Shown here: positions 42,378 to 50,966 of the stretch, piece after piece
Layout: each line of letters starts with the position of its first letter
Numbering within the stretch: position 1 is the stretch's first letter
Assembly (NCBI RefSeq): GCF_002258215.1
Contig: NZ_NEFY01000003.1
Span: forward strand, 124,001 to 188,000
DNA: 64,000 nucleotides
Reading direction: 5' to 3'
DNA from: Marinobacter vinifirmus
GTDB lineage: Bacteria; Pseudomonadota; Gammaproteobacteria; Pseudomonadales; Oleiphilaceae
Notes under the pieces: generated by a model
Databases searched by the model: none
Told to the model about the DNA's origin: nothing
What the model saw: only the letters and a program-made list of their open reading frames with translations
Position numbers and translations under genes: made by a program

Positions 42378-43149
42378 GGGCGAAGCGCGGGCTATCGTTG
42401 CCGGAATAATTACGGGTGTCAGCGGCTTTTGAGGGTTCATCCGCTGGGACAGCCTGCGGCGCGCCGGCGGCCTCACCCGACGGCACCACATTGAACACAC
42501 TGACCAGTGCGCTGTTGATGGTCTTGTGAATCCGGCGCAGGCGGAATTCGATCCAGGCGGCCAGGGCGGCAAAGGGAATGGCGACTATCAGGCCTGCAGC
42601 GGTGGTCATCAGGGCTTCGTAGATACCGCCACTGAGCTGGCTGGCGTTGGCCCGGCCTTCGGTGGCGGCCATGGCGCTGAAGGCTTCCATCATGCCCATG
42701 ACGGTGCCCAGCAGGCCCAGCAGCGGAGCCAGGGCGGCAATCACTTCGATGATTTTCAGCGGTGCTTCAAAGGGTTCCAGTGCACCCTGGGCATCCCGCA
42801 CGGCGGTCTCGCGCACGGCCGGGGTGTTGGGGTTGGTCTGGCAGGCGCTCATGGTATTCACCAGCAGGTGCATCAGCGGGTTGCCGCGACCGAAAAAGCC
42901 GGCTTGCTGGCGCACCTGTTCCGGGCGGGTGTCCGACGGCGCAGATTGCCACTGGTCTACCAGGGTGCGCAGCTTGCGGGTGTGTCGCGGGGCGTAGAAG
43001 CTGCCGTACAGCATCAGGTAGACAAAGGTAACGGTACCGATCACCGCCAGGGCAATCAGCACAACCATGATCGGGCCGCCCATGTCGACCAGCTGGTTTA
43101 ACGGGCTGAGTTCGGTAAGGGTCTCGGGTACGGCGCTGATGGGGTCCAT
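42364..43149 (-). CDS. exbB: ExbB/MotA/TolQ family proton channel protein
   Basis: 261 residues with three helices: MVVLIALAVIGTVTFVYLMLYG, then the conserved IAALAPLLGLLGTVMGMMEAF and SGGIYEALMTTAAGLIVAIPFA. First gene of exbB-exbD-exbD-tonB; a Fur-box-like sequence lies 33 bp upstream. Confidence 0.93.
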   Translation of the reverse strand: MDPISAVPETLTELSPLNQLVDMGGPIMVVLIALAVIGTVTFVYLMLYGSFYAPRHTRKLRTLVDQWQSAPSDTRPEQVRQQAGFFGRGNPLMHLLVNTMSACQTNPNTPAVRETAVRDAQGALEPFEAPLKIIEVIAALAPLLGLLGTVMGMMEAFSAMAATEGRANASQLSGGIYEALMTTAAGLIVAIPFAALAAWIEFRLRRIHKTINSALVSVFNVVPSGEAAGAPQAVPADEPSKAADTRNYSGNDSPRFAHAAG

Positions 43150-43181
43150 GAAGCAACACTCGGAAGAATGAAAACAGAACT

Positions 43182-43201
43182 AAATAATAACGATTATCAC
43201 T
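43182..43201 (-). promoter_or_regulatory. Fur-box-like operator of the exb-tonB operon
   Basis: Minus strand TGATAATCGTTATTATTTA, close to GATAATGATAATCATTATC. Position just upstream of exbB fits iron-regulated TonB systems. Confidence 0.65.
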
Positions 43202-43269
43202 AGAATTACAAGTGGGAATGCGAATGTGTTGCGACGGGCTGGCTGCTTTCGAAACAGTGCGGAGGTGTG

Positions 43270-44034
43270 TCAGCCGAACCAGCCGGCTGACTGCGCCGCC
43301 TGCCACAACAGCCGCAGCGCCAGCAGGGTCAGCACCACGTTGAACGCCAGGCTGAACCAGCGGTTGGTCATGGTGTTCAGCAGGCGCAGCCCCAGCCAGG
43401 TGCCGGCAAAGCCGCAGGCGATCATGGCGACAATGAACAGCAGCCATTCCGAGAACACAAAGCCAGCAAAGCCGAACACCAGGGCTTTGGGCGCATGCTG
43501 CAGGGTCATGGCGGCGGCAAAGGTGGATACGGTTTTGAAACGGTCGGTGTGGATCTGCTTGATGAATGCGGCTACCAAAGGACCGGTGGCGCCGACAAAC
43601 AGGCTGATAAAACTGGTGATAGCCGAGGCCAGGAATATACCGGCCGGCCCGAAATAGGCCTTGGGCAGTTTCGGGCCCCAGCACAGATACAGCACGAAGC
43701 CGGCAATGGTCAGTTGCCACAGGTGAGCGGGCAGGTTGACCAGCAACCAGGCGCCCAGGGCAGCCCCTGCCACAACACCCGGCGCAAAGGCCAGAATCAC
43801 TCGCCAGTCGATATGGCGAAAAGTCAGTACTGCCCTGCCGGTGTTGGAGCCCAGCTGGATCATGCCGTGGACAGGAATAATCGCCGCTGGCGGCATCCAG
43901 GTGGCCATCAGCACCAGCAGCAATACACCGCCACCGGCGCCCAGCACGGCAGTCAGCATGGAGGTAACGGCGGAGGCCGCCAGCAGGAATAATCCCGCGC
44001 CCGTGCTCAGGGCTTCCGGGAACAGCAGATCCAT
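43270..44034 (-). CDS. TauE/SafE family sulfite exporter-like protein
   Basis: 254 residues from ATG 44034 (AGGTGAG five bases before). Eight or so helices; family landmarks VLGAGGGVLLLVLMATWMP in the first half and FISLFVGATGPLVAAFI in the second. Export of sulfite, sulfoacetate or another small organic acid; substrate not readable. Divergent from the amidase gene, whose product is not an obvious partner. Confidence 0.85.
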   Translation of the reverse strand: MDLLFPEALSTGAGLFLLAASAVTSMLTAVLGAGGGVLLLVLMATWMPPAAIIPVHGMIQLGSNTGRAVLTFRHIDWRVILAFAPGVVAGAALGAWLLVNLPAHLWQLTIAGFVLYLCWGPKLPKAYFGPAGIFLASAITSFISLFVGATGPLVAAFIKQIHTDRFKTVSTFAAAMTLQHAPKALVFGFAGFVFSEWLLFIVAMIACGFAGTWLGLRLLNTMTNRWFSLAFNVVLTLLALRLLWQAAQSAGWFG

Positions 44035-44131
44035 GGCACTCACCTAACGATTGTCGTAAGCTCCGGAGTTTCCGGATTACACCCGAAATGTCCAGCCGGA
44101 TTGCACCACAAAACAACAAGCAGGGTTGCCG

Positions 44132-45619
44132 ATGAAACAGTCTGAATATCTGAGCTTTGATGCCACCGCACTGGCTGACCTGATTCGCCGGGGCGACGTC
44201 AGCGCCCGGGAAGCGACTGAAGCGGCCATTGACCGGGCCAACCGGGTGAATGGCAAACTCAACGCGATATGCCATCCGCAGTTCACCGAAGCCATGGAAC
44301 AGGGTTTCCCTGAAGACGGGCCCTTTGCCGGCGTGCCGATACTGCTGAAAGACCTGGCCCAGGAGCAGGCCGGCCATCCCTGCAGCTATGGCAGCAGGGC
44401 TCTGAGCACCAATGTGCCAACCCGGGATTCGGAATTCGTGCGCCGGGCCCGAAATGCCGGGCTGGTGTTTCTGGGGCGCACGGCCACGCCGGAATTCGGC
44501 CTGAAGGCGGTGACGGAATCCGAGCTTTGGGGCCCCAGCCGCAATCCCTGGAACACTGACCTTACCCCCGGAGGCTCCAGCGGTGGTTCCGGTGCGGCAG
44601 TGGCAGCCGGCATTGTGCCCATGGCCGGTGCCAATGATGGCGGCGGTTCCATCCGTATTCCGGCGGCCTACAACGGCCTGTTCGGCCTGAAACCATCCCG
44701 GGGCCGCATCTCGGTGGGCCCGCACATGGGTGAGGCCTGGACAGGCGCCTCCACCGATCACGTGGTGTCCCGCACCGTGCGAGACAGCGCGGCCATGCTG
44801 GATGTGCTGTCCGGCCCCGCCAGCGGTGACCCGTTCCGCATTCCTGCGCCCGAATCGTCGTTTCTCGAACAAATGCAGCAATCCCCCGGTAAGCTGAAAA
44901 TCGGAGTATTCACCTCCTCACCCTACGACACCGAAGTGGCCCCTGAGTGCGTGGCGGCGGTGGAAGAAACCGCGAGAATGCTGGAGGGGCTCGGGCATGA
45001 GGTGGAATACGCCCGTCCGGACTTTGACGGCATGGCCCTGGCCCGGTGCTACCTGTCCCTGTATTTCGGGGAAGTCTCGGCCCTGATGGACAGCGCCCGG
45101 GAACGTTTCGGCGCCACGGATAAAGACTTTGAACTGGAAACCCGCCTGCTGGGAATGCTCGGCCGCAACATGCCGCTGCCGGACTACGTTCGGAGGCGCC
45201 AGCAGTGGAATGACTTTGCCCGGGCCCTGGGGGCGTTCTTCGACCGCTTTGACCTGTACCTCTGTCCCACCACCGGCCAGTTGCCGGCACAGATTGGCCA
45301 GATGGACACCCCGGCGCACCTGAAGCTGGTCGCCCGGCTGATGCTGGGCCTGAAAGCCGGCAAACTGGTACACCGTTCAGGACAGGTAGACCAGATGGCC
45401 CTGGAAAGCCTCGCCCGAACCCCCTTCACCCAGCTGGCCAACCTGACCGGAACCCCGGCGATATCGGTGCCCATGCACTGGACCCGCGACGGGCTGCCGG
45501 TGGGCGTTCAGTTCGGTGCGGCCCACGGCGGCGAAGGCGGCTTGCTGCAACTGGCCGCCCAGCTGGAGGAAGCCAACCCCTGGTTTGCCAACTACGAGCG
45601 CCTGGAATCGGCATTCTGA
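44132..45619 (+). CDS. Amidase signature family amidase
   Basis: 495 residues from ATG 44132. Amidase signature: GGSSGGSGAAVAAGIVPMAG followed by DGGGSIRIPA, giving the Ser-cisSer-Lys triad together with the Lys of ILLKDLAQE. Hydrolyses an amide bond; not GatA, because no gatB or gatC is nearby and the sequence differs in length. Cytoplasmic. A divergent partner of the TauE-type exporter. Confidence 0.88.
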   Translation: MKQSEYLSFDATALADLIRRGDVSAREATEAAIDRANRVNGKLNAICHPQFTEAMEQGFPEDGPFAGVPILLKDLAQEQAGHPCSYGSRALSTNVPTRDSEFVRRARNAGLVFLGRTATPEFGLKAVTESELWGPSRNPWNTDLTPGGSSGGSGAAVAAGIVPMAGANDGGGSIRIPAAYNGLFGLKPSRGRISVGPHMGEAWTGASTDHVVSRTVRDSAAMLDVLSGPASGDPFRIPAPESSFLEQMQQSPGKLKIGVFTSSPYDTEVAPECVAAVEETARMLEGLGHEVEYARPDFDGMALARCYLSLYFGEVSALMDSARERFGATDKDFELETRLLGMLGRNMPLPDYVRRRQQWNDFARALGAFFDRFDLYLCPTTGQLPAQIGQMDTPAHLKLVARLMLGLKAGKLVHRSGQVDQMALESLARTPFTQLANLTGTPAISVPMHWTRDGLPVGVQFGAAHGGEGGLLQLAAQLEEANPWFANYERLESAF

Positions 45620-45763
45620 AGAAACTGTGCGGATTTGTTGGTCAGGGGTTGTGATCCGGGCCAACAAACTCCACGTTTATCTTTCCATGTGGAACAGGCT
45701 ATGCTGTAGGGCAGGGACTCCGCTCCCTGACCACCCTGATGGCATCGAGGAGGCGAGCATCTT

Positions 45764-46396
45764 ATGAACCAATCGATGGCAATCGACGATCTGGTATCCG
45801 TAGCACAGGCCGAAGCCATGGGGGAGCTGGATGCCCCGATGATGGCAATTGTTCTCTCCAGCGATGAGAGCTACGACCTGCCCATCAACTCCTTGGAAAC
45901 CGATGCCGACAAGGCCCGCTGGGGCCTGATTCTGCGTGCCGCCCGTGAGCATGTAGAAGCCGACGCGGTGGCTGTGCTTTACCCGGCCTGGACCACCATC
46001 CGCCGCAAGCCGGCTGAAAGCGAAGAACCCGAAGAGTCTGAAAAATCCGACGTGCAGGCTTCAGAAGCCGATGACGGGAATGCAGACGACGACAAAGGCC
46101 CCATCGACACCCTGTTTGTGCAGCTGCACACCCGCGACAGGATTTACTGGCGTGGCTTCGAACAAATCCGCGACCCGCGGCACCAGCGCATCATCGGCTT
46201 CCGCCGGATCAAGGCGCTGTCCACCGACTACGAACGGGATAACGCGCCCTCCGTGGCGGCCTGGCTCAGTACTCTGTTCGAGCCGCTGCCGGAAGAAGGC
46301 GAACAAACCGACATCGACCAGGAACTGGCAAACCTGCTGGAAGAGCCGGAAGTGAGTGCCGCGCTCTACCCCCGGCAGATGCGGGCCCTGCATTGA
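45764..46396 (+). CDS. Conserved hypothetical protein, acidic insert
   Basis: 210 residues, not recognised. GAGGAGG nine bases before the ATG supports expression. It has an N-terminal folded part (about 1-85, with WGLILRAAREHVEADAVAVLYPAW), a very acidic Glu/Asp/Ser linker (about 85-115), and a second part with LFVQLHTRDRIYWRGFEQI. No signal peptide or membrane helix. It sits just before metN on the same strand but 107 bp away, with a TATAAT box in between (46450-46455), so it is probably separate. Confidence 0.7.
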   Translation: MNQSMAIDDLVSVAQAEAMGELDAPMMAIVLSSDESYDLPINSLETDADKARWGLILRAAREHVEADAVAVLYPAWTTIRRKPAESEEPEESEKSDVQASEADDGNADDDKGPIDTLFVQLHTRDRIYWRGFEQIRDPRHQRIIGFRRIKALSTDYERDNAPSVAAWLSTLFEPLPEEGEQTDIDQELANLLEEPEVSAALYPRQMRALH

Positions 46397-46503
46397 CGGA
46401 TAAGGGCAAGTACACACGGCAGTGATTCGGGTTTGATCAGCGAATAGGCTATAATCGTCGGTTTTATCCTGCACCCTCAAGGCACTGAACCAGGGCACTG
46501 ACC

Positions 46504-47511
46504 GTGATTGTATTTGACCAGGTACAAAAGTCGTATCAGGTGGCCGGCCGGGCGATCCCCGCGTTGCATGCCACCAGTATGACCATAGAAACCGGCGAAG
46601 TATTCGGCATCGTCGGCCATTCCGGTGCGGGCAAGTCGACCCTTGTCCGCCTGATCAACATGCTCGAGCCAGCGACCGGTGGCCGCATCCTGATCGATAA
46701 CGAAGACATCACCCGCTACAGCGCCGCCGAGCTCAGGGCGTTCCGCCGCAAAGTGGGCATGATCTTCCAGCACTTCAACCTGTTGTCGTCCAAAACCGTG
46801 GCCGACAACATCGCCTTCCCCATGAAACTGGCGGGTATCTACTCGAAAACCGAGATCCGGGAACGGGTGGAAGAACTGCTGGCCCGGGTCAGCCTGAGCG
46901 ACCATGCCAACAAATACCCGTCCCAATTGTCCGGCGGCCAGAAACAGCGCGTGGGCATCGCCCGGGCCCTGGCCTGCCGCCCGACCATCCTGCTATGTGA
47001 CGAAGCCACCAGCGCCCTGGACCCGCAAACCACACAATCGGTGCTGAAACTGCTGGGCGACATCAACAAGGAACTGGGCCTGACCATCGTGCTGATCACC
47101 CACGAAATGGACGTGGTACGCCGGGTGTGCGACCGGGTTGCCGTGATGGACGCCGGCCGGGTTGTGGAAATGGGCCCGGTGAGCGACGTGTTCCTGCACC
47201 CGCAGCACCCCACCACCCGGGATTTCGTGTTCGAAAGCGAGAACGTAGACCGCGACGAACTGCAGGAAGACCTGCAAAAAGCCAACGGCCGCATCCTGCG
47301 ACTGACCTTCAAGGGTGAATCCACCTACAAGCCGCTGCTGGGCAGCGTGGCCCGGGAATCCGGTGTGGATTTCAGCATCCTGTCCGGCCGGATCGACCAC
47401 ATTAAAGACACCCCCTACGGCCAGCTGACCCTGTCACTGGTGGGCGGTGATCTCGACATTGCCATGCAGGCGCTGGAAGCCGCCGACGTTCACGTGGAGG
47501 TGGTGCGCTGA
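46504..47511 (+). CDS. metN: Methionine ABC transporter ATP-binding protein
   Basis: 335 residues. ABC ATPase: Walker [11 protein letters not shown], signature [15 protein letters not shown], Walker [14 protein letters not shown]-loop ITHEMDVV. The C-terminal NIL domain (about 260-335) is the methionine-sensing regulatory domain of MetN. Its stop overlaps the metI start (ATGA). GTG start at 46504. Confidence 0.95.
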   Translation: MIVFDQVQKSYQVAGRAIPALHATSMTIETGEVFGIVGHSGAGKSTLVRLINMLEPATGGRILIDNEDITRYSAAELRAFRRKVGMIFQHFNLLSSKTVADNIAFPMKLAGIYSKTEIRERVEELLARVSLSDHANKYPSQLSGGQKQRVGIARALACRPTILLCDEATSALDPQTTQSVLKLLGDINKELGLTIVLITHEMDVVRRVCDRVAVMDAGRVVEMGPVSDVFLHPQHPTTRDFVFESENVDRDELQEDLQKANGRILRLTFKGESTYKPLLGSVARESGVDFSILSGRIDHIKDTPYGQLTLSLVGGDLDIAMQALEAADVHVEVVR

Positions 47512-48188
47512 TGGAAGCTTTAATGGAAACCCTGATGGGCAACGTAGACTGGGCCGAAATCGGCTGGGCCAGCTGGGACACCCTGGTGATGGTCGGTATG
47601 TCGTTGCTGTTCAGCGTCCTGATCGGCCTGCCCGTCGGCGTACTGCTGTTCCTGTTCGGCAAACGCCAGCTGCTGGAACAACCGGTGGCCTACGCGGTGC
47701 TGTCGTTTGTAGTCAACGTACTGCGCTCGGTACCCTTTATCATCCTGCTGATCGTGATGATCCCGTTCACCGTCATGCTGATCGGCACCTCCCTGGGCGT
47801 AGCCGGGGCCATCCCGCCGCTGGTGGCCGGTGGCGCACCCTTCTTCGCCCGTTTGGTGGAAACTTCCCTGCGGGAAGTCGACCGCGGCATCATCGAAGCC
47901 ACCCAGGCCATGGGTGCAAACGTAAGACAGATCATCTTCGGCGCCTTGCTGCCGGAAGCGCTTCCCGGCATTATCGCGGGCATTACGGTAACGGCCATTA
48001 CCTTGGTGTCTTATGCAGCCATGTCTGGTGTTATCGGTGGCGGCGGCCTGGGTGACCTGGCCATCCGATTCGGTTACCAGCGCTTCCAGACCGACGTGAT
48101 GGTGATTACCGTGGCCTTGCTGGTAATCTTCGTACAGCTGTTGCAGATGGCGGGTGATCGCCTGGTGCTGTATTTCAGCAGAAAGTAA
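47511..48188 (+). CDS. metI: Methionine ABC transporter permease
   Basis: 225 residues, five helices, with the EAA loop EATQAMGANVRQIIFGALLPEAL that contacts MetN. Translationally coupled to metN. A long structured element (48235-48419) separates it from metQ. Confidence 0.95.
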   Translation: MEALMETLMGNVDWAEIGWASWDTLVMVGMSLLFSVLIGLPVGVLLFLFGKRQLLEQPVAYAVLSFVVNVLRSVPFIILLIVMIPFTVMLIGTSLGVAGAIPPLVAGGAPFFARLVETSLREVDRGIIEATQAMGANVRQIIFGALLPEALPGIIAGITVTAITLVSYAAMSGVIGGGGLGDLAIRFGYQRFQTDVMVITVALLVIFVQLLQMAGDRLVLYFSRK

Positions 48189-48234
48189 GACTGTGATTGA
48201 GCCGGGAAGGCCATGCCAAGCCCGGTATAGGCAG

Positions 48235-48419
48235 GCTGCTGGGAGGCTCCTTCCGAAAATCTGGAGCGCCATGGACGGCGCGACGAAGCCCTACAGGGGC
48301 GAAGCAAATGCTTTAGAAGCGAAGCTTCGCGTGTAGCGTAGCGACAGCAATCTGCGATTGCTGGCTGGACCCGCTTGCGGGTATTCACGGGCGTTTTTCG
48401 GAAGGAGCCTCCCAGCAGC
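48235..48419. repeat. Long palindromic element between metI and metQ
   Basis: Perfect 25-bp arms 48235-48259 and 48395-48419 enclose 135 nt full of smaller hairpins: GCGCC-ATGGAC-GGCGC, GCGAAGCTTCGC, CAGCAATC-TGC-GATTGCTG, and CCCGC-TT-GCGGG. It holds the ATGGACGGCGCGACGAAGCC sequence, which I recall as a recurrent repeat in Marinobacter genomes (not checked). Lies within the met mRNA. Confidence 0.85.
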
Positions 48420-48467
48420 GTGCCGTAAACCAAAGTTAAACACGATGCTCCACAGGAGAACGCAAAA

Positions 48468-49250
48468 ATGAACTTCAAGAAAACCCTGGTAGCCATCGCT
48501 GCCGCAGCAACCTTCTCCTCAGCCGCCTTCGCTGAAAAGCTGTCGGTAGCTGCTACCCCCGTTCCCCATGCGGAACTGCTGGAATTTGTGAAGCCGGCAC
48601 TGGCTGAACAAGGCGTTGAGCTGGACGTGAAAGTCTTCACCGACTACGTACAGCCGAACATCCAGGTCGACCAGAAGCGTATGGACGCCAACTTCTTCCA
48701 GCACCAGCCGTACCTGGATGAATTCAACGCCGGCCGCGGCACAGACCTGGTGACTGTCACCGGTGTCCACGTTGAGCCGTTTGGCGCCTACTCCAGCAAG
48801 ATCAAGTCCCTGGACGAGCTGAAAGACGGCGCGGTTGTGGCTATCCCCAACGATCCCACCAACGGCGGCCGTGCCCTGCTGCTGCTGCAGAAAGCCGGTC
48901 TGATCACCCTGGAAGACGAGAGCAAGATCACCGCCACCCCGCGTGACATTGCCGACAACCCCAAAGACCTGGACTTCAAGGAACTGGAAGCCGCCACGCT
49001 GCCGCGTATCCTGAACCAGGTAGACGTTGCCCTGATCAACACCAACTACGCGCTGGAAGCAGGCCTGAACCCGTCTGAAGATGCCCTGGTGATTGAAGGT
49101 GCCGAGTCTCCTTATGTGAATATCCTGGTTGCCCGTCCGGACAACAAGGACAGCGAAGCCATGCAGAAGCTGGCCAACGCCCTGAAGTCCGATGCGGTAA
49201 AAGACTTCATCATGGAGAAGTATGAAGGTGCGGTAGTCCCGGCGTTCTGA
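48468..49250 (+). CDS. metQ: Methionine ABC transporter substrate-binding protein
   Basis: 260 residues, NlpA/MetQ family. The signal peptide KTLVAIAAAATFSSAAFA has no lipobox Cys, so unlike E. coli MetQ it looks like a free periplasmic protein. Binding domain: VAATPVPHAELLEFVKP, VFTDYVQPN, QHQPYLDEFNAG. CAGGAG precedes the ATG. Followed by a terminator. Confidence 0.93.
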   Translation: MNFKKTLVAIAAAATFSSAAFAEKLSVAATPVPHAELLEFVKPALAEQGVELDVKVFTDYVQPNIQVDQKRMDANFFQHQPYLDEFNAGRGTDLVTVTGVHVEPFGAYSSKIKSLDELKDGAVVAIPNDPTNGGRALLLLQKAGLITLEDESKITATPRDIADNPKDLDFKELEAATLPRILNQVDVALINTNYALEAGLNPSEDALVIEGAESPYVNILVARPDNKDSEAMQKLANALKSDAVKDFIMEKYEGAVVPAF

Positions 49251-49276
49251 TACCAACCGGGTAACCGACTGAAATC

Positions 49277-49307
49277 AAAAGGACAGGCTGAGACCTGTCC
49301 TTTTTTT
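49277..49307 (+). terminator. Terminator of metQ
   Basis: AAAAGGACAGG-CTGAGA-CCTGTCCTTTTTTT, strong hairpin and seven Ts. Confidence 0.9.
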
Positions 49308-49370
49308 ATACCTGCAGTTGGCCGAAATGACGGGCCGGGTGTCAGTTGCGTCATGTGTCTGATTGCCTAA

Positions 49371-50099
49371 AAAAGGTACAAGTGTTCGCCGAAAAAGGAA
49401 ATCGGCCAGTTCCCGACCGGCAACTCTCCCCACGAAAACGTCTATTCCGGGGATGGCAGCAAGATTTACCACGCCAGCATCGGCCATGTTTTCACCCCGC
49501 TGGACAAGAACCTGATGGACTTCACCAAGGGCGAGCGACGGTTCCAGGTGGTGGATGCAGAATCCCTGGAAATCATCGAGCAGTTCGACTTTGCCGAAAA
49601 ACTCGACGCGGCCGGCTACAGTGACCTGAGCCCCGCCATCCGGCCCATGGCCCATACGCCGGATGAACGCTTCTTCTACTTCCAGCTGTCGTTCCTGCAC
49701 GGCTTTGTGGAGTACGACATGGAGCAGGGCGTGGTCACCCGCCGGGCGGCGCTGCCAAACCTGGTACCGGATATGCCACGGGAGCTCTACATCAACGATT
49801 CTGCGCACCACGGCATTGCCATGAACGGCAAAGGCGATACCCTGTGTGTCGCCGGCACCATGAGCGATTACGTGGCGATTGTAGACCGGGAAACCTTCGA
49901 CTACACGGTGCTGACCGGGCTGGGTGAGAAGCCCTATTGGGTAACCACCAATGCCAAGGGCGACCGCTGCTATATTTCCTGGAGCGGTACCGACCAGATG
50001 TCGGTGATTGATATCGACAGTGCCAGCGAGATTGCCCGGGTCGATGTGGGGGATCATCCCCAGCGTATCCGTGAAGGCCGGGTGCCGGCCAGCTGGTAA
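49371..50099 (+). pseudogene. 5'-truncated YVTN-type beta-propeller gene
   Basis: The open frame starts right after a stop at 49368 and reads EIGQFPTGNSPHENVYSGDG, then YHASIGHVFTPLDKN and six further beta-propeller-like blades (HHGIAMNGKGDTLCVAG, DYVAIVDRETFDYTVL, YWVTTNAKGDRCYISWSG) to a TAA at 50097-50099. The first residues are mid-propeller, with no signal peptide, and the metQ terminator ends only 64 bp upstream, so the N-terminal part is gone. An ATG at 49515 has no good ribosome site. Probably inactive. Confidence 0.7.
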
Positions 50100-50110
50100 G
50101 CCGGAAACAG

Positions 50111-50137
50111 AAAAGGGCAGGTTCAACCTGCCCTTTT
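50111..50137. terminator. Terminator after the propeller remnant
   Basis: AAAAGGGCAGG-TTCAA-CCTGCCCTTTT, symmetrical, able to serve both the remnant and the convergent peroxiredoxin gene. Confidence 0.8.
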
Positions 50138-50163
50138 CGTGACTGCTTTACAGAACCGGAGGC

Positions 50164-50817
50164 TCAGTCGCCGCTCCAGTTGGAGGACGGGTCTGGTGTC
50201 ATCCGCAGGTAGGACTTAACGGCCTTGTAGCCTTTCGGGAATCGTTTCTTGATTTCCTCTTCGTCCTGCAGGGACGGCACAATCACCACATCGCCACCTT
50301 TTTCCCAGTTGCCCGGGGTGGCCACCTTGTGTTCGTCGGTCAGCTGCAGCGAGTCGATCACCCGCAGCACTTCGTTGAAGTTACGACCGGTAGAGGCCGG
50401 ATAGGTGATGATCAGGCGCACCTTCTTGTTCGGGTCGATCACGAACAGCGAGCGAACGGTCAGGGTGCTGTCAGCGTTGGGGTGGATCATGTCGTACAGC
50501 TTGGCCACTTTGCTGTCGTGGTCAGCAATGATCGGGAAGTTAACGCTGCAACCCTGGGTTTCGTTGATGTCCTTGATCCACTCCTTGTGGGAGTCCACCG
50601 GGTCGACACTCAGGGCGATTGCCTTGACGTTACGCTTGCCGAACTCGTCCTTCAGCTTGGCGGTCAGGCCAAGTTCGGTGGTGCAAACCGGTGTGAAGTC
50701 CGCCGGGTGAGAGAACAGCACGCCCCAGCTGTCCCCGAGCCAGTCGTAGAACCGGATGGTGCCTTCGCTGGATTCCTGTTCGAAATCCGGTGCGGTATCT
50801 CCAAGACGCAAGGTCAT
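50164..50817 (-). CDS. 1-Cys peroxiredoxin (Prx6 type)
   Basis: 217 residues. Peroxidatic Cys in HPADFTPVCTTELG near residue 48 (PVCTTE motif). The long C-terminal part with PANWEKG-like GNWEKGGDVVIVPSLQ and FPKGYKAVKSYLRMTPDP marks the 1-Cys/Prx6 group, without a resolving Cys. Reduces peroxides in the cytoplasm. Confidence 0.94.
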   Translation of the reverse strand: MTLRLGDTAPDFEQESSEGTIRFYDWLGDSWGVLFSHPADFTPVCTTELGLTAKLKDEFGKRNVKAIALSVDPVDSHKEWIKDINETQGCSVNFPIIADHDSKVAKLYDMIHPNADSTLTVRSLFVIDPNKKVRLIITYPASTGRNFNEVLRVIDSLQLTDEHKVATPGNWEKGGDVVIVPSLQDEEEIKKRFPKGYKAVKSYLRMTPDPSSNWSGD

Positions 50818-50966
50818 AGTCAGTCTCCTTTCCTTTGCACGGTTTTTGTACGGCCACTTTGCCAGTGTCTACCAGTAACTCTGGTACCGGATGATCCGGA
50901 TAACAAGGGGTAGTTGACCCGGATCATCCAACACTTTGGTCACATCCTTATGACAATCCCTGGCGG

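Noticed and set aside
42767..44881. 704-codon frame on the minus strand across exbB, tauE and amidase genes
   Set aside because: It is a shadow of well-identified genes in other frames; its composition (His, Gly, Arg) is typical of GC-rich out-of-frame reading.
48154..48336. 60-codon frame containing SAMDGATKPYRG
   Set aside because: It is the translation of the metI-metQ palindromic element and overlaps the end of metI in another frame.
49346..49624. 92-codon frame at the truncated propeller gene
   Set aside because: It is in another frame than the propeller sequence and has no recognisable features.
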